DNA from: Paenibacillus antarcticus
GTDB lineage: Bacteria; Bacillota; Bacilli; Paenibacillales; Paenibacillaceae
Direction of reading: 5' to 3'
Length of the DNA stretch: 64,000 bases
Assembly: GCF_001637225.1 (NCBI RefSeq)
Contig: NZ_LVJI01000016.1
Location: 186,001-250,000, forward strand
Of the stretch, positions 1 to 8,226 are shown piece by piece. Within the stretch, counting starts at the first letter, position 1. The number at the start of each line of letters is the position of its first letter. The translations under genes and the position numbers were made by a program. The notes under the pieces were generated by a model. That model did not search any database and had not been told where the DNA came from. It saw only the letters and a program-made list of their open reading frames with translations.

Positions 1-318
1 GATCCTATGTCCAAGTTGTTCTATAATCGTATCAAAGGTGAGGTAGAGGATGCCATTTCTAAGGTGGGGCTTCCAGCAGTTCACTTATTTAGACCATCGC
101 TAATACTTGGAGAACGTGACAATAAGCGTATGGCTGAGGCAATAAGTGCAAAACTTATGACATCTCTCGACTTTCTTTTTCATGGGAAGGCGGCTAAATA
201 TCGAGCAATACCGGCAGAGGTGGTCGCACGCGCCATGGTAAATATCGCATTGACGGGTCCAACGGGTGTGCATATTTATCCTAATGATGTTATTTATGCC
301 GTGGGACTGGTACAATAA
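1..318 (+). CDS. NAD(P)-binding oxidoreductase, C-terminal part (cut by window start)
   Basis: The reading frame is open from base 1, reading D-P-M-S-K-L-F-Y-N-R, so the Met at base 7 is probably internal and the gene begins before the window. The stretch FYNRIKGEVE, then HLFRPSLILGER and a later PAEVVARAMVN, is the pattern of atypical short-chain dehydrogenase / NAD-dependent epimerase-like proteins (NmrA/HIM1-like), where the Y and K of YNxxKG are the usual catalytic pair. The Rossmann glycine motif would lie upstream and cannot be seen. It precedes ridA by 57 bases with no terminator between, so they may be co-transcribed. Substrate unknown. Confidence 0.6.
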   Translation, partial: DPMSKLFYNRIKGEVEDAISKVGLPAVHLFRPSLILGERDNKRMAEAISAKLMTSLDFLFHGKAAKYRAIPAEVVARAMVNIALTGPTGVHIYPNDVIYAVGLVQ

Positions 319-375
319 TGCGTATAAAGTGATGTTTTAATTCGAATATGAATAGAATGAAAGGAGACATAAACA

Positions 376-756
376 ATGGGAAAAGAAGTAATTTCAACAG
401 AATCTGCTCCGGGAGCTATCGGGCCATATAGCCAAGCGATCGAAGCGGGGGGATTCATTTTTACATCAGGTCAATTGGGTCTTAACCCAGAGACTGGACA
501 ATTTGGAGAGGGTATTGAGGGGCAAACCCGTCAATCCCTTACTAACTTACAAGCGATTCTAGAAGCAGCAGGAGTTGGGATGGATCAAGTTGTGAAGACA
601 ACGGTCTTCCTCAAAGATATGAATGACTTCGTTGCTATGAATGAAGTCTATAGCTCATTCTTCTCACAACCGTTCCCAGCACGTAGTGCTGTAGAGGTAG
701 CTCGTCTACCTAAAGACGCTCTAGTTGAGATCGAAGCCGTAGTGTTAAAGAAATAG
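376..756 (+). CDS. ridA: RidA family reactive intermediate/imine deaminase
   Basis: 126 residues, the usual RidA (YjgF/YER057c/UK114) length. RidA proteins are cytosolic trimers that hydrolyse reactive 2-aminoacrylate and related enamines/imines released by PLP enzymes such as threonine dehydratase. Visible family marks are GAIGPYSQA near the N-terminus, the [11 protein letters not shown] loop, [13 protein letters not shown] with the substrate-binding Arg, and the closing EIEAVVL with the conserved Glu. The start has an AAAGGAGA ribosome site at the right distance. A strong hairpin terminator follows directly. The family assignment is firm; the physiological substrate is inferred from the family. 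Confidence 0.93.
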   Translation: MGKEVISTESAPGAIGPYSQAIEAGGFIFTSGQLGLNPETGQFGEGIEGQTRQSLTNLQAILEAAGVGMDQVVKTTVFLKDMNDFVAMNEVYSSFFSQPFPARSAVEVARLPKDALVEIEAVVLKK

Positions 757-768
757 TATGGATTATAC

Positions 769-812
769 AAAAAGCTGAATTGCGCGAATCCATCGCATAA
801 TTCAGCTTTTTG
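769..812 (+). terminator. Rho-independent terminator after ridA
   Basis: AAAAAGCTGAATT pairs with AATTCAGCTTTTT across a 17-base loop. Being A-rich on one side and T-rich on the other it can work in both directions, so it may also serve the gene on the minus strand that ends at 862. Confidence 0.85.
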
Positions 813-861
813 TGTTTGTTAAATGGTTCATATAAATAAAAAAGAGTGAATACTAATCTCT

Positions 862-1638
862 TCAGCGGCGAAAGTTCATGCCCTTGTTTATCCGTTTCCG
901 GACAAATAATAGATATATCGCATAAAGGAATAGGATACCAGCTAGTATGTATGCAACAGTGAATACATACTCAACGTTTGTTTGTTTCACTGCAATGGCG
1001 ACGTAGGCCCATACAAATACTAAAGGGAATGCGCTATCTCGATAAGGGTAGCTCGCTAGGATAGCGATTAGTGCTCCAGCACAGAGCATAATGATGGCCC
1101 AAGTTGTGTCATCAAGTCCAAACCCACCCCAGTTATTTTTGGTAAGGGATATCGAAATATTTAATATTGTCGCAACGCTAATCCATCCTAAATATAGGCT
1201 GAAGGGTAGTTTGATGAACCAAAATTCCCCTTGTGTAGGATACGAAATACGTCGCGTGCGTGTATACAAGATCATAAGTGACATTAACAGGAATAACATG
1301 GCTATGACGGATATTTCGATATAGAGATACTGCCATAGAAAGAGCCATACAATATTAAAAATACAGCTGATGATGAACCATATGCCAATGCTTTGTACAG
1401 ATTCTCTGCTCTCATTATTCCTTCTGAGCTGATAGTAGATAAATCCGCTTAAGAGGATGTAAATGACAGACCAGATGGTAAAAGCGTATCCAGCTGGCGT
1501 CAACAAAGTAGGATACATGTCGGATACATCACTTGTTCTTCTTCCACCAATAAGGGTGGTATTGGCGAGTACATTCACGCCGATCATTGCTAGAAATGCA
1601 ATGAGATTCCACCACTTATAAGGATTTCTTTTCAGCAT
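862..1638 (-). CDS. TspO/MBR-like tryptophan-rich integral membrane protein
   Basis: 258 residues, about eight hydrophobic helices, rich in Trp. The opening KWWNLIAFLAMIGVNVLAN, then LTPAGYAFTIWSVIY and the GWISVATILN helix, follow the pattern of the longer Bacillota 'tryptophan-rich sensory protein' (TspO/MBR-related), whose short relatives bind porphyrins. The start is placed at the ATG at 1638 because a perfect AAGGAGG lies 9 bases upstream; an in-frame opening further upstream (to 1752) lacks a ribosome site and contains a TATAAT hexamer at 1711-1716 that fits this gene's own promoter. Function in this organism is unknown. Confidence 0.6.
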   Translation of the reverse strand: MLKRNPYKWWNLIAFLAMIGVNVLANTTLIGGRRTSDVSDMYPTLLTPAGYAFTIWSVIYILLSGFIYYQLRRNNESRESVQSIGIWFIISCIFNIVWLFLWQYLYIEISVIAMLFLLMSLMILYTRTRRISYPTQGEFWFIKLPFSLYLGWISVATILNISISLTKNNWGGFGLDDTTWAIIMLCAGALIAILASYPYRDSAFPLVFVWAYVAIAVKQTNVEYVFTVAYILAGILFLYAIYLLFVRKRINKGMNFRR

Positions 1639-1831
1639 ATATATAACCTCCTTGTTAAATAACATCGGTTCGTTGAAGTTAAGTGTCTTCTTTAAGATAT
1701 ACCCATTTTTATTATAAAAGTACTCAACTTGTCCTGCTTTTTTTTTGATCAAGCAAAGGAATGGGAAAGACGGGTCTGGGTAAGACAGCCTAGAGGTTTA
1801 AAAAAGTATTTAAGAGTTAATCGTAGTTCGG

Positions 1832-1861
1832 TTGTTATTGTTTGTATCTATATGGTATGAT
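1832..1861 (+). promoter_or_regulatory. Possible sigma-A promoter with no gene behind it
   Basis: TTGTTA at 1832-1837 and TATGAT at 1856-1861 with an 18-base spacer. It points toward a terminator at 1937-1976 with no coding frame between. A computed promoter score and RNA-seq would decide. Confidence 0.35.
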
Positions 1862-1867
1862 AAACAG

Positions 1868-1976
1868 TGGTAAATGGAGTTAAATTACATTCACAAATGA
1901 AAATAAGTCGTTCCCAGTTTTGTGTCTAAAGTCCACAAACCCACCTTTGGAGAGTAAACTTGGGTGGGTTTTTTTA
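1868..1976 (+). ncRNA. Candidate small RNA ending in a strong terminator
   Basis: The 498-base gap between 1639 and 2136 holds no convincing gene. It does hold a candidate promoter followed about 75 bases later by an ideal terminator: AAACCCACC (1937-1945) pairs with GGTGGGTTT (1963-1971), then a run of T to 1975. The transcript would be about 108 bases. It contains no ribosome site; the only small frame inside is 8 codons. It could instead be the remnant of a lost gene's terminator. Confidence 0.35.
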
Positions 1977-2136
1977 CATTATTAGTCAGGTAATAAAAAG
2001 TAGCATTTTGTAATTAGATCTGAGGAAAAAGGGAATAATTTGGTTTGAGTTCCAAAAGTGAAAAGGTTTTTAAATGTTCCCTTTTTGTATAAGATGTAAT
2101 TAAAATATGTGAGCAGTGAAACGACAGGAGACAACG

Positions 2137-5100
2137 ATGAATCAACCGCTATATGGCGTATGGTTAGGCGAAGTGTTTTTTTGTTTTTCCGGTGAAGTAT
2201 CTGAACCAAAGGTAGATGCTTGGAGCCGTGTAGTTAAACAGTTTGAATGGAAGGGTGGAGTACGTCCATTTGCCAATGCTGTTCTTAGGTTGGCAGAACT
2301 ACGGTATCCTTCTTCTACTGCGAACCCTAAAGCGAGCAACAGAAGGGGAGAAAGACGCCAACTCATGGGCCGAACATTAGAGGGTCTTGCACTTTCTCCA
2401 CAGGATGCATTCTTTATGCTCCTTGCATGGGATGACGAAACTTGCTTAGCGAGAGGTATACAACCAGGCCCTGAAATGAGCTATTGGGTGAAGGTGGCAA
2501 GGTTCGCATTGGAGCTGATGCTTCATGGTCGGATATCTCCTGGAACGGCGCCCCTTGTCACAACGGGTACACGTAGACGGACGGGCGAACAGGTCGTAAC
2601 ATCTCGTTGGAAACCTAAATTAAGGGATAAACACGAAGCAGAGATCTTCTTACAACTTGCTGCTTCGATGCCACCACTTGCATTTGGTGTGCCTGCATTC
2701 GGGGGCTTTGAAACCAAAGAAGAAGCTGGTGCTGCAGTGTTGCATTCCTTCTTAAGTGCCGTTATTCATACGGAAATTAAAGATGTGATACAAGGATTAG
2801 AAGCAAAGCTTTCTCGATACATGGCTAATTATCGAAGAGGATATTCACCACTTTCTGAATTGTGGTGGGATGGCCTCTTGACGGTAAGTCGTGATATTTC
2901 CGTACAAGGATCTCCTGATGAAATTGAAGAACTAACGAAAACGGCTTCCCGTATTGGAGGTACCTCTATTCCTGTGATCGGAAGCGAGGAGGAGCAAGCT
3001 CGGCAGATTGGCCGCCTGAATTTAGGACTACGTATGGAGCCTAGACTTCTAGAGGAAGAACAGCGATGGTATGTATCCTTTTGGGCAGAAATTCAAGACG
3101 ATTATGGAACTTGGCTACCTGCAAACTATATATGGGGTAGAAAGGAAACGGACTTAGAAGTGCGGGGGAGACATTACGAAGCGGTTCAGGAACAACTTCT
3201 AATGGCTCTTGGTGAAGCAGCATTAGTGTCATTTGAAATTAGTGATACTCTGAATGCACCTGCACCGATTGGAATGGAACTTACGCCGGAACAACTCTTT
3301 ACATTTGTTCGTGAATCTGTTCCGCTACTCACTGCAGCTGGGGTTACTGTTCAGTTGCCTTCACGCTGGAGTAAGGAGAAACGACGTGTGGGGCTGTCTT
3401 TAAAAATGGTGCAGCCACCTGAAACAGAGAACAGAGTGGGGATACCGGTCGCATTGGGTATGGATCACTTAGTCTCATTTGAAGTGGAAGCGGCGCTCGG
3501 TGGCATAACACTTACACTTGAAGAAATGACTAAATTGGCAGAGTCTGATGTTCCATATGCAGAGTTCCGTGGCGAATGGATTGAAGTTGACCTGAAAGAG
3601 ATTCGTCAGGTTATGAGATATATTAAGAAGCATGAGAAAGGCCAGATGGAAATATCCGACTGGATGCATTTAACTGCTGAAGATGGCGAAGAGCGGATGT
3701 GGAAGGGCCTTACCGTGATGGGAATGGAAACGGTGGGTATGTTATCTTCCCTTCTCGAAGGTACTAGTTCGCGCAAAGTGCCTATTCGCCCAATACCTGA
3801 ATCTCTTCATGGTGTGTTACGTCCATATCAAGAACGGGGTTATCAATGGCTCTCTGCCATGAGGGATCTAGGATTTGGTGTATGTCTAGCAGATGATATG
3901 GGGCTAGGTAAGACAGTTCAGGTTATCACGTGTCTTCTTGAGCGCATGGCTGAGCATACCAATCCTATACTTATTGTCTGTCCTACATCATTACTTGGGA
4001 ATTGGCAGCGAGAACTTCAGCGTTTCGCGCCGGATTTATCTATATATATCCATCATGGGAATCGACGTTTACATGGAGAAGAATTCATTAACAAGGCCGC
4101 AGAATATGATGTTATTCTAACGACGTATCATTTATGTGGTAGAGATGGCGTAGATCTGGCGCAGGTATCATGGGCAACCATTGTATTGGATGAAGCGCAA
4201 TACATTAAGAACTATCGGACGAAGCAGGCTCAAAGCGTGATGAAATTGTCTTCTCCTCATCGCATTGCGATGACGGGTACGCCTGTAGAGAATCGATTGG
4301 GTGAACTGTGGTCCATTTTTCAATTTCTTAACCCTGGCTATTTAGGAACCTCATCCTCATTTAGACATCGGTATACGGGAGATGATGAACAGGGGCGCTT
4401 ACAGGAACTACATCGATTAGTGGCACCTTTCATGTTGCGCCGTCTGAAGAGTGATCCGGATATCGCGAAGGATTTACCTGAGAAGATTGAACTTAAATCT
4501 TACTGTACGTTAACAGATGTACAAGGTGCGATGTATCAGGCTGTTGTTGATCAAATGTTGGTGCAAATTGAGCAGGAGACGGGGATTGCTAGAAAGGGCT
4601 TAGTCTTATCTTCACTTACGAAGCTGAAGCAGATTTGTGATCATCCGCAACTTCTCGGTAAAGAAGATAGTCGGGGCACTAAGCAGGAGGCTTCCGGTAA
4701 AATGGAGCGATTGCTCGAGCTGCTTGATAGTATAGAGGAGATTGGTGAATCGGCCCTTATTTTCACTCAATACGTAGCTATGGGACAACTGCTTGTTTCA
4801 CGTCTTGCTGCAAGGTACGGTAAAGTTCCATCATTCCTGCATGGAGGAGTACCGAAACAGGAACGAGATGAAATGGTAAGCTCCTTCCAAGAAGAAGAAG
4901 GGTCTGCATTCTTTGTGCTCTCGTTAAAGGCAGGTGGAGTAGGATTAAACCTGACCCGTGCCAATCACGTACTACATTATGATCGATGGTGGAATCCTGC
5001 TGTTGAGAATCAAGCGACGGACCGTGTATTCCGCATTGGACAACATAAGAATGTACAAGTGCACAAGCTTATCTGTCAAGGTACTTTGGAAGAGCGAATT

Positions 5101-5229
5101 GATGAACTGATTGAGAATAAAAAGGCACTGTCTGAACAAGTGGTAGGTTCGGGTGAAACATGGTTAACAGAGATGTCGGATGCGGATCTGAAAGATCTTA
5201 TCGCACTGCAAGGCGAAGACTGGATGTAA
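2137..5229 (+). CDS. Bacterial SNF2-family DEAD/DEAH-box helicase (YwqA-like)
   Basis: 1030 residues. The N-terminal half is the bacterial SNF2-helicase-associated region; the C-terminal half is the two-lobed SWI2/SNF2 ATPase. Visible motifs: Walker A DDMGLGKT near residue 587, the Walker B box DEAQ near 685, MTGTPVENRLGELW (motif III region), GGVGLNLTRANHV and QATDRVFRIGQ (motifs V and VI). Such proteins translocate on double-stranded DNA and remodel protein-DNA complexes. The ATG at 2137 is preferred over an in-frame GTG at 2116 because CAGGAG stands 6 bases upstream of it. It is followed after 57 bases by a degenerate SWIM-type gene, the usual neighbour of this helicase in Bacillota. Confidence 0.9.
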   Translation: MNQPLYGVWLGEVFFCFSGEVSEPKVDAWSRVVKQFEWKGGVRPFANAVLRLAELRYPSSTANPKASNRRGERRQLMGRTLEGLALSPQDAFFMLLAWDDETCLARGIQPGPEMSYWVKVARFALELMLHGRISPGTAPLVTTGTRRRTGEQVVTSRWKPKLRDKHEAEIFLQLAASMPPLAFGVPAFGGFETKEEAGAAVLHSFLSAVIHTEIKDVIQGLEAKLSRYMANYRRGYSPLSELWWDGLLTVSRDISVQGSPDEIEELTKTASRIGGTSIPVIGSEEEQARQIGRLNLGLRMEPRLLEEEQRWYVSFWAEIQDDYGTWLPANYIWGRKETDLEVRGRHYEAVQEQLLMALGEAALVSFEISDTLNAPAPIGMELTPEQLFTFVRESVPLLTAAGVTVQLPSRWSKEKRRVGLSLKMVQPPETENRVGIPVALGMDHLVSFEVEAALGGITLTLEEMTKLAESDVPYAEFRGEWIEVDLKEIRQVMRYIKKHEKGQMEISDWMHLTAEDGEERMWKGLTVMGMETVGMLSSLLEGTSSRKVPIRPIPESLHGVLRPYQERGYQWLSAMRDLGFGVCLADDMGLGKTVQVITCLLERMAEHTNPILIVCPTSLLGNWQRELQRFAPDLSIYIHHGNRRLHGEEFINKAAEYDVILTTYHLCGRDGVDLAQVSWATIVLDEAQYIKNYRTKQAQSVMKLSSPHRIAMTGTPVENRLGELWSIFQFLNPGYLGTSSSFRHRYTGDDEQGRLQELHRLVAPFMLRRLKSDPDIAKDLPEKIELKSYCTLTDVQGAMYQAVVDQMLVQIEQETGIARKGLVLSSLTKLKQICDHPQLLGKEDSRGTKQEASGKMERLLELLDSIEEIGESALIFTQYVAMGQLLVSRLAARYGKVPSFLHGGVPKQERDEMVSSFQEEEGSAFFVLSLKAGGVGLNLTRANHVLHYDRWWNPAVENQATDRVFRIGQHKNVQVHKLICQGTLEERIDELIENKKALSEQVVGSGETWLTEMSDADLKDLIALQGEDWM

Positions 5230-5286
5230 CTCTAATGAGCTTGTAAGGGTTGCTCTAATATGTGATAAAGCTCAGGAGGGATACAT

Positions 5287-6015
5287 TTGACAGAGATGGC
5301 AGAGGTCATACTGGATGTCCGTCCAGGCTTGTTGATAGGGAAGGTTACCAGGTCCCTGGAAGAATTAACGGGAATGAAGACACATGAAGTGAACATACCT
5401 GTAGAGGTGTGTTCACCACTCATTCAACAAGAGATTCTTATAGAATTACAGAATACAGCTCATGATCTGTACCTACTCTTAAAGGGGCAGACTCCAGTGT
5501 GGCTTGATGATTTGTTGCCTTCATCTACGGATATAATGATGATGAACGAAGCGACATGTCATTGTGGGGATTCTAATTGCCAAGAGATAATAACGGTGCG
5601 TGAATATGCAGAGCAACAGTTGTCTTCTGATCCGGTTATGAAATTAACGCTCATGGGGTTACCTCGTAAAGAGTTATTGCCTGGGATATTTGGTGCATGG
5701 TCATCTGCGATCATTCCCAAAGCAAAGGAATTTGCCGGGGTCGAAGCAACTTTGACAGAGGAAAAGGGAAAAAGCGGACCCTCCCCAGGGGAATGGCTTG
5801 CAGAGGCCGCAGAGCAAGGGCGTCTTCATGAACCGGGTCCACTCTTCCGGGATGTTACTCTCAAGCTTACGCCACCTGTGGATGGAGAGAATCAACTCGA
5901 TGATTGGACTCCGCTATTAAAAGGATCGCTTGGGGTTCAAAAGGCACTGAAAATGATTATGAAAAAGACATCAGATATCGCGGAGAAACGTCGCCGTCAA
6001 TTTATTGGGGAGTAA
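5287..6015 (+). CDS. Degenerate SWIM zinc-finger-type protein next to SNF2 helicase
   Basis: 242 residues. The layout follows the SWIM-family partner of bacterial SNF2 helicases (YwqB-like): a helical part with LLLKGQTPVWLDDLLPSS, then the finger region, then a section like the family's 'DPF-lF-LRG' stretch (here SSDPVMKLTLMGLPRKELL). The finger reads C91-H-C93-GDSN-C98-Q-E100: the first Cys pair and third Cys remain, but the position usually occupied by the last His is Glu. Metal binding is therefore doubtful. The start is a TTG at 5287, chosen because AGGAGG lies 7 bases before it; the next ATG is 16 bases from that site. Probably co-transcribed with the helicase. Assignment is by pattern and not certain. 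Confidence 0.55.
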   Translation: MTEMAEVILDVRPGLLIGKVTRSLEELTGMKTHEVNIPVEVCSPLIQQEILIELQNTAHDLYLLLKGQTPVWLDDLLPSSTDIMMMNEATCHCGDSNCQEIITVREYAEQQLSSDPVMKLTLMGLPRKELLPGIFGAWSSAIIPKAKEFAGVEATLTEEKGKSGPSPGEWLAEAAEQGRLHEPGPLFRDVTLKLTPPVDGENQLDDWTPLLKGSLGVQKALKMIMKKTSDIAEKRRRQFIGE

Positions 6016-6086
6016 TGGTCGATGCGAGTTTCCTTCATGTGATATATGATATTAGTAATAAAGCCTCACATAAAGGAGAATCATCA

Positions 6087-6929
6087 ATGAAATCACAGAC
6101 ATGGGGAAAGAGACATTGGATGCGTGTTCTTGGTCCAATGATTGTATTGTCGGGAATACTTGTAGGGTGTGGCTCTGATACAGGAGGGTCTGCTCAACAA
6201 GAAGGACAAGCATTACAGGGTCCAGCTGGTCAAGGGGATCAGTTGGAAGTTGTTGAGGGACAAGCTAACGATTCTATTATGGCAATGCGAAGTGAGAATT
6301 CACTCCAAGCAACCATTCAAGAGCAAGACGGACGATCTATCGTAACCAATCCTGAAGCAGTAACTGTTATTGTGAACAAACAGCGTAGTCTTCCTGATGG
6401 TTACGAGCCTAAAGATCTTGTAGAACCAAATGTTAAATTTTCCTTTGATGGAGCGAATGAGAAACGATTTATGCGTAAGGAAGCAGCGGAGGCATTAGAG
6501 AAGCTATTTGCTAGAGCAGAATCAGAAAATATCGAGTTACGTGCAGTATCTGGATACCGATCTTATGCTCGACAAAAGGTTATTTTTGCGAATAATGTTC
6601 GTACTAAGGGAGAGAAGGAAGCCGCTCGTGTTAGTTCTGTACCAGGAAATAGCGAACATCAAACGGGTCTGTCGATAGATGTATCCAGTCCGAGTGTTGA
6701 TAATACATTAGAGCAATCCTTTGGTGAAACAACGGAGGGTAAGTGGTTAGCGGAACACGCACCTGAGTACGGATTCGTTATCCGTTATCCTGAAGGTGCT
6801 GAAGATAAGACCGGTTATATATATGAACCGTGGCATATCCGATACGTAGGTACTGACGTAGCACCAGATCTTGCCAAGAGTGAATTAACGGTCGAAGAAT
6901 ATTTCGATAATGCATTTATTAAGCTGTAA
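6087..6929 (+). CDS. VanY/LdcB-type D-alanyl-D-alanine carboxypeptidase lipoprotein
   Basis: 280 residues. An N-terminal signal with lipobox LVGC (Cys28) predicts a membrane-anchored lipoprotein. The C-terminal half is an M15B peptidase: SGYRSYARQ, then SEHQTGLSIDV carrying the zinc His and Asp, and EPWHIRYVG carrying the second zinc His. The family trims the terminal D-Ala (or tetrapeptide ends) from peptidoglycan stem peptides. The ATG at 6087 has AAAGGAG upstream; the frame is open further up to 5904 but overlaps the preceding gene and encodes nothing recognisable there. Nothing suggests a vancomycin-resistance cluster, so this is ordinary wall remodelling. Confidence 0.85.
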   Translation: MKSQTWGKRHWMRVLGPMIVLSGILVGCGSDTGGSAQQEGQALQGPAGQGDQLEVVEGQANDSIMAMRSENSLQATIQEQDGRSIVTNPEAVTVIVNKQRSLPDGYEPKDLVEPNVKFSFDGANEKRFMRKEAAEALEKLFARAESENIELRAVSGYRSYARQKVIFANNVRTKGEKEAARVSSVPGNSEHQTGLSIDVSSPSVDNTLEQSFGETTEGKWLAEHAPEYGFVIRYPEGAEDKTGYIYEPWHIRYVGTDVAPDLAKSELTVEEYFDNAFIKL

Positions 6930-6951
6930 GATAGGTATTGTATATACGATA

Positions 6952-6996
6952 AACAGAAGGCTGCATTCCTACTATTAGGATGCAGCCTTCTGTTTA
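6952..6996. terminator. Bidirectional terminator between converging genes
   Basis: AACAGAAGGCTGCAT pairs with ATGCAGCCTTCTGTT; the arms are separated by about 13 bases that themselves pair (CCTA/TAGG). It sits between the carboxypeptidase (+) and the alarmone synthetase (-). Confidence 0.85.
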
Positions 6997-7023
6997 TGTA
7001 GTTAGTTAATATCCAAAGTCCGA

Positions 7024-7746
7024 TTATTGGGATAATAGCGTTGGCCCTGAATTTGCTATACCAGAAAGGATTTCTTTCTGAATTCTAAGCATTTTCTTAT
7101 CAAGGGCATAGGCGGCTTCAGAAGCCTCTTTCAACTCGGTGTGTACATGAGCAGGTACTTGCTTGTCATACTTATAGAATAATATATGTTCCATACTCGC
7201 CCAGAAATCCATGGCTAAGGTGCGCATCTGAATCTCCACTTTCATCCACCTTGTTCCTTCTAATAGGATGAGAGGCACGGCTAGGATGATGTGAAGACTT
7301 TGGTATCCATTCGGTTTGGGATCATTAATATAATCCTTTACCTCTAGCACCTGAATGTCGCTACGCTGTTTGAAGTGCTCTAATAAGAGATAAATATCTT
7401 TGACGAAAGCACATACAATTCGCATGCCAGCAATATCGTGGATGAGGTTTAGCATATTATCTACAGTAAGGTCACAACCCTTACGTTTCATTTTGTCTAA
7501 AATACTCTTAGGTTCTTTAATTCGTACTTTAATATGTTCAATAGGACTATAACCATTGATTTGTTTCAGTTCTGTCTTGATGACTTTAATCTTATTCTGT
7601 AATTCTTCTAGCGCGAGTTGATATAACATCGGAACATTATTCCACTCATTGAGCTGGAGTAAAAGTTCGTCGGCTAATTCCCTGGTTCCCATATCCTTTA
7701 GATGAATTGGGTTTATCATAAGTTGACTACCTTCATGTTCTTTCAA
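7024..7746 (-). CDS. Small alarmone synthetase (RelP/RelQ-type GTP pyrophosphokinase)
   Basis: 240 residues, a synthetase domain only, with no HD hydrolase or regulatory domain. Family marks are the R-x-K-x-x-x-S region RIKEPKSILDKM, the DIAGMRIVC strand, NGYQSLH and the catalytic EIQMRTLAMDFWASMEH. Such enzymes transfer pyrophosphate from ATP to GDP/GTP to make (p)ppGpp under wall or alkaline stress. The start is a TTG at 7746 with AGGAG 8 bases upstream; an ATG at 7719 is an alternative. A possible promoter reads TTGCTT (7815-7810) to TAAAAT (7791-7786) with 18 bases between, on the minus strand. Confidence 0.88.
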   Translation of the reverse strand: MKEHEGSQLMINPIHLKDMGTRELADELLLQLNEWNNVPMLYQLALEELQNKIKVIKTELKQINGYSPIEHIKVRIKEPKSILDKMKRKGCDLTVDNMLNLIHDIAGMRIVCAFVKDIYLLLEHFKQRSDIQVLEVKDYINDPKPNGYQSLHIILAVPLILLEGTRWMKVEIQMRTLAMDFWASMEHILFYKYDKQVPAHVHTELKEASEAAYALDKKMLRIQKEILSGIANSGPTLLSQ

Positions 7747-8226
7747 TGGGTGATCTCCTATACTTCGTAATATGGTGATGATTCTATTTTAACTGAAAAA
7801 GAGGGTTGGAAGCAAAAAATGGTTAGTGAGTGGTTAAGAATAATACTGAAGTAAGCTAAGACTGAAATAAGCAGCCTCCAAATATGGAAGGCTGTTTATT
7901 TGGATTGGAAAACCTTTAGTTGGATAAGCAACTTAAGAGTTTCTTGTTTTGTTTATAGTTGAGAGTATCAACTAAGTATGATGGAAGGGCGAAACTACGA
8001 ACTGAAATACATTAAAAAATAATAGGGCCATTAGTTCTATTCACATGGAATTTTTTATAGTAAAATAAAATGTGATAATATGACAAATTAAGTATTAATA
8101 TACAAGATAATGGACATGAAGCATCGATGCTAAATCAATAAGATGATAATAGAGTTGCAGATCTACATAGGACAAACTTGTCACTACCCAATTAAAGACA
8201 CATGCATCTGAAGGAGTGAGTGCATA
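7747..8226. other. 480-base intergenic region with one orphan hairpin
   Basis: Divergent intergenic region between the alarmone synthetase and the GGDEF-EAL gene. Apart from the minus-strand promoter for the synthetase, it holds an almost symmetrical hairpin at 7865-7901: AAATAAGCAGCCTCC against GGAAGGCTGTTTATTT around a 6-base loop. No coding frame or recognised riboswitch was seen, and no clear promoter for the downstream gene. Confidence 0.5.

Noticed and set aside
1639..1752. 38-residue N-terminal extension of the TspO-like protein
   Set aside because: No ribosome site, while the ATG at 1638 has a perfect one; a TATAAT hexamer in the extension fits the gene's promoter.
5904..6086. N-terminal extension of the VanY-like carboxypeptidase
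   Set aside because: It overlaps the previous gene, and the signal peptide and AAAGGAG site fit the ATG at 6087.
6087..6929. Vancomycin-resistance gene cluster
   Set aside because: VanY-like peptidases are general wall enzymes; no vanH/A/X-like genes are nearby.
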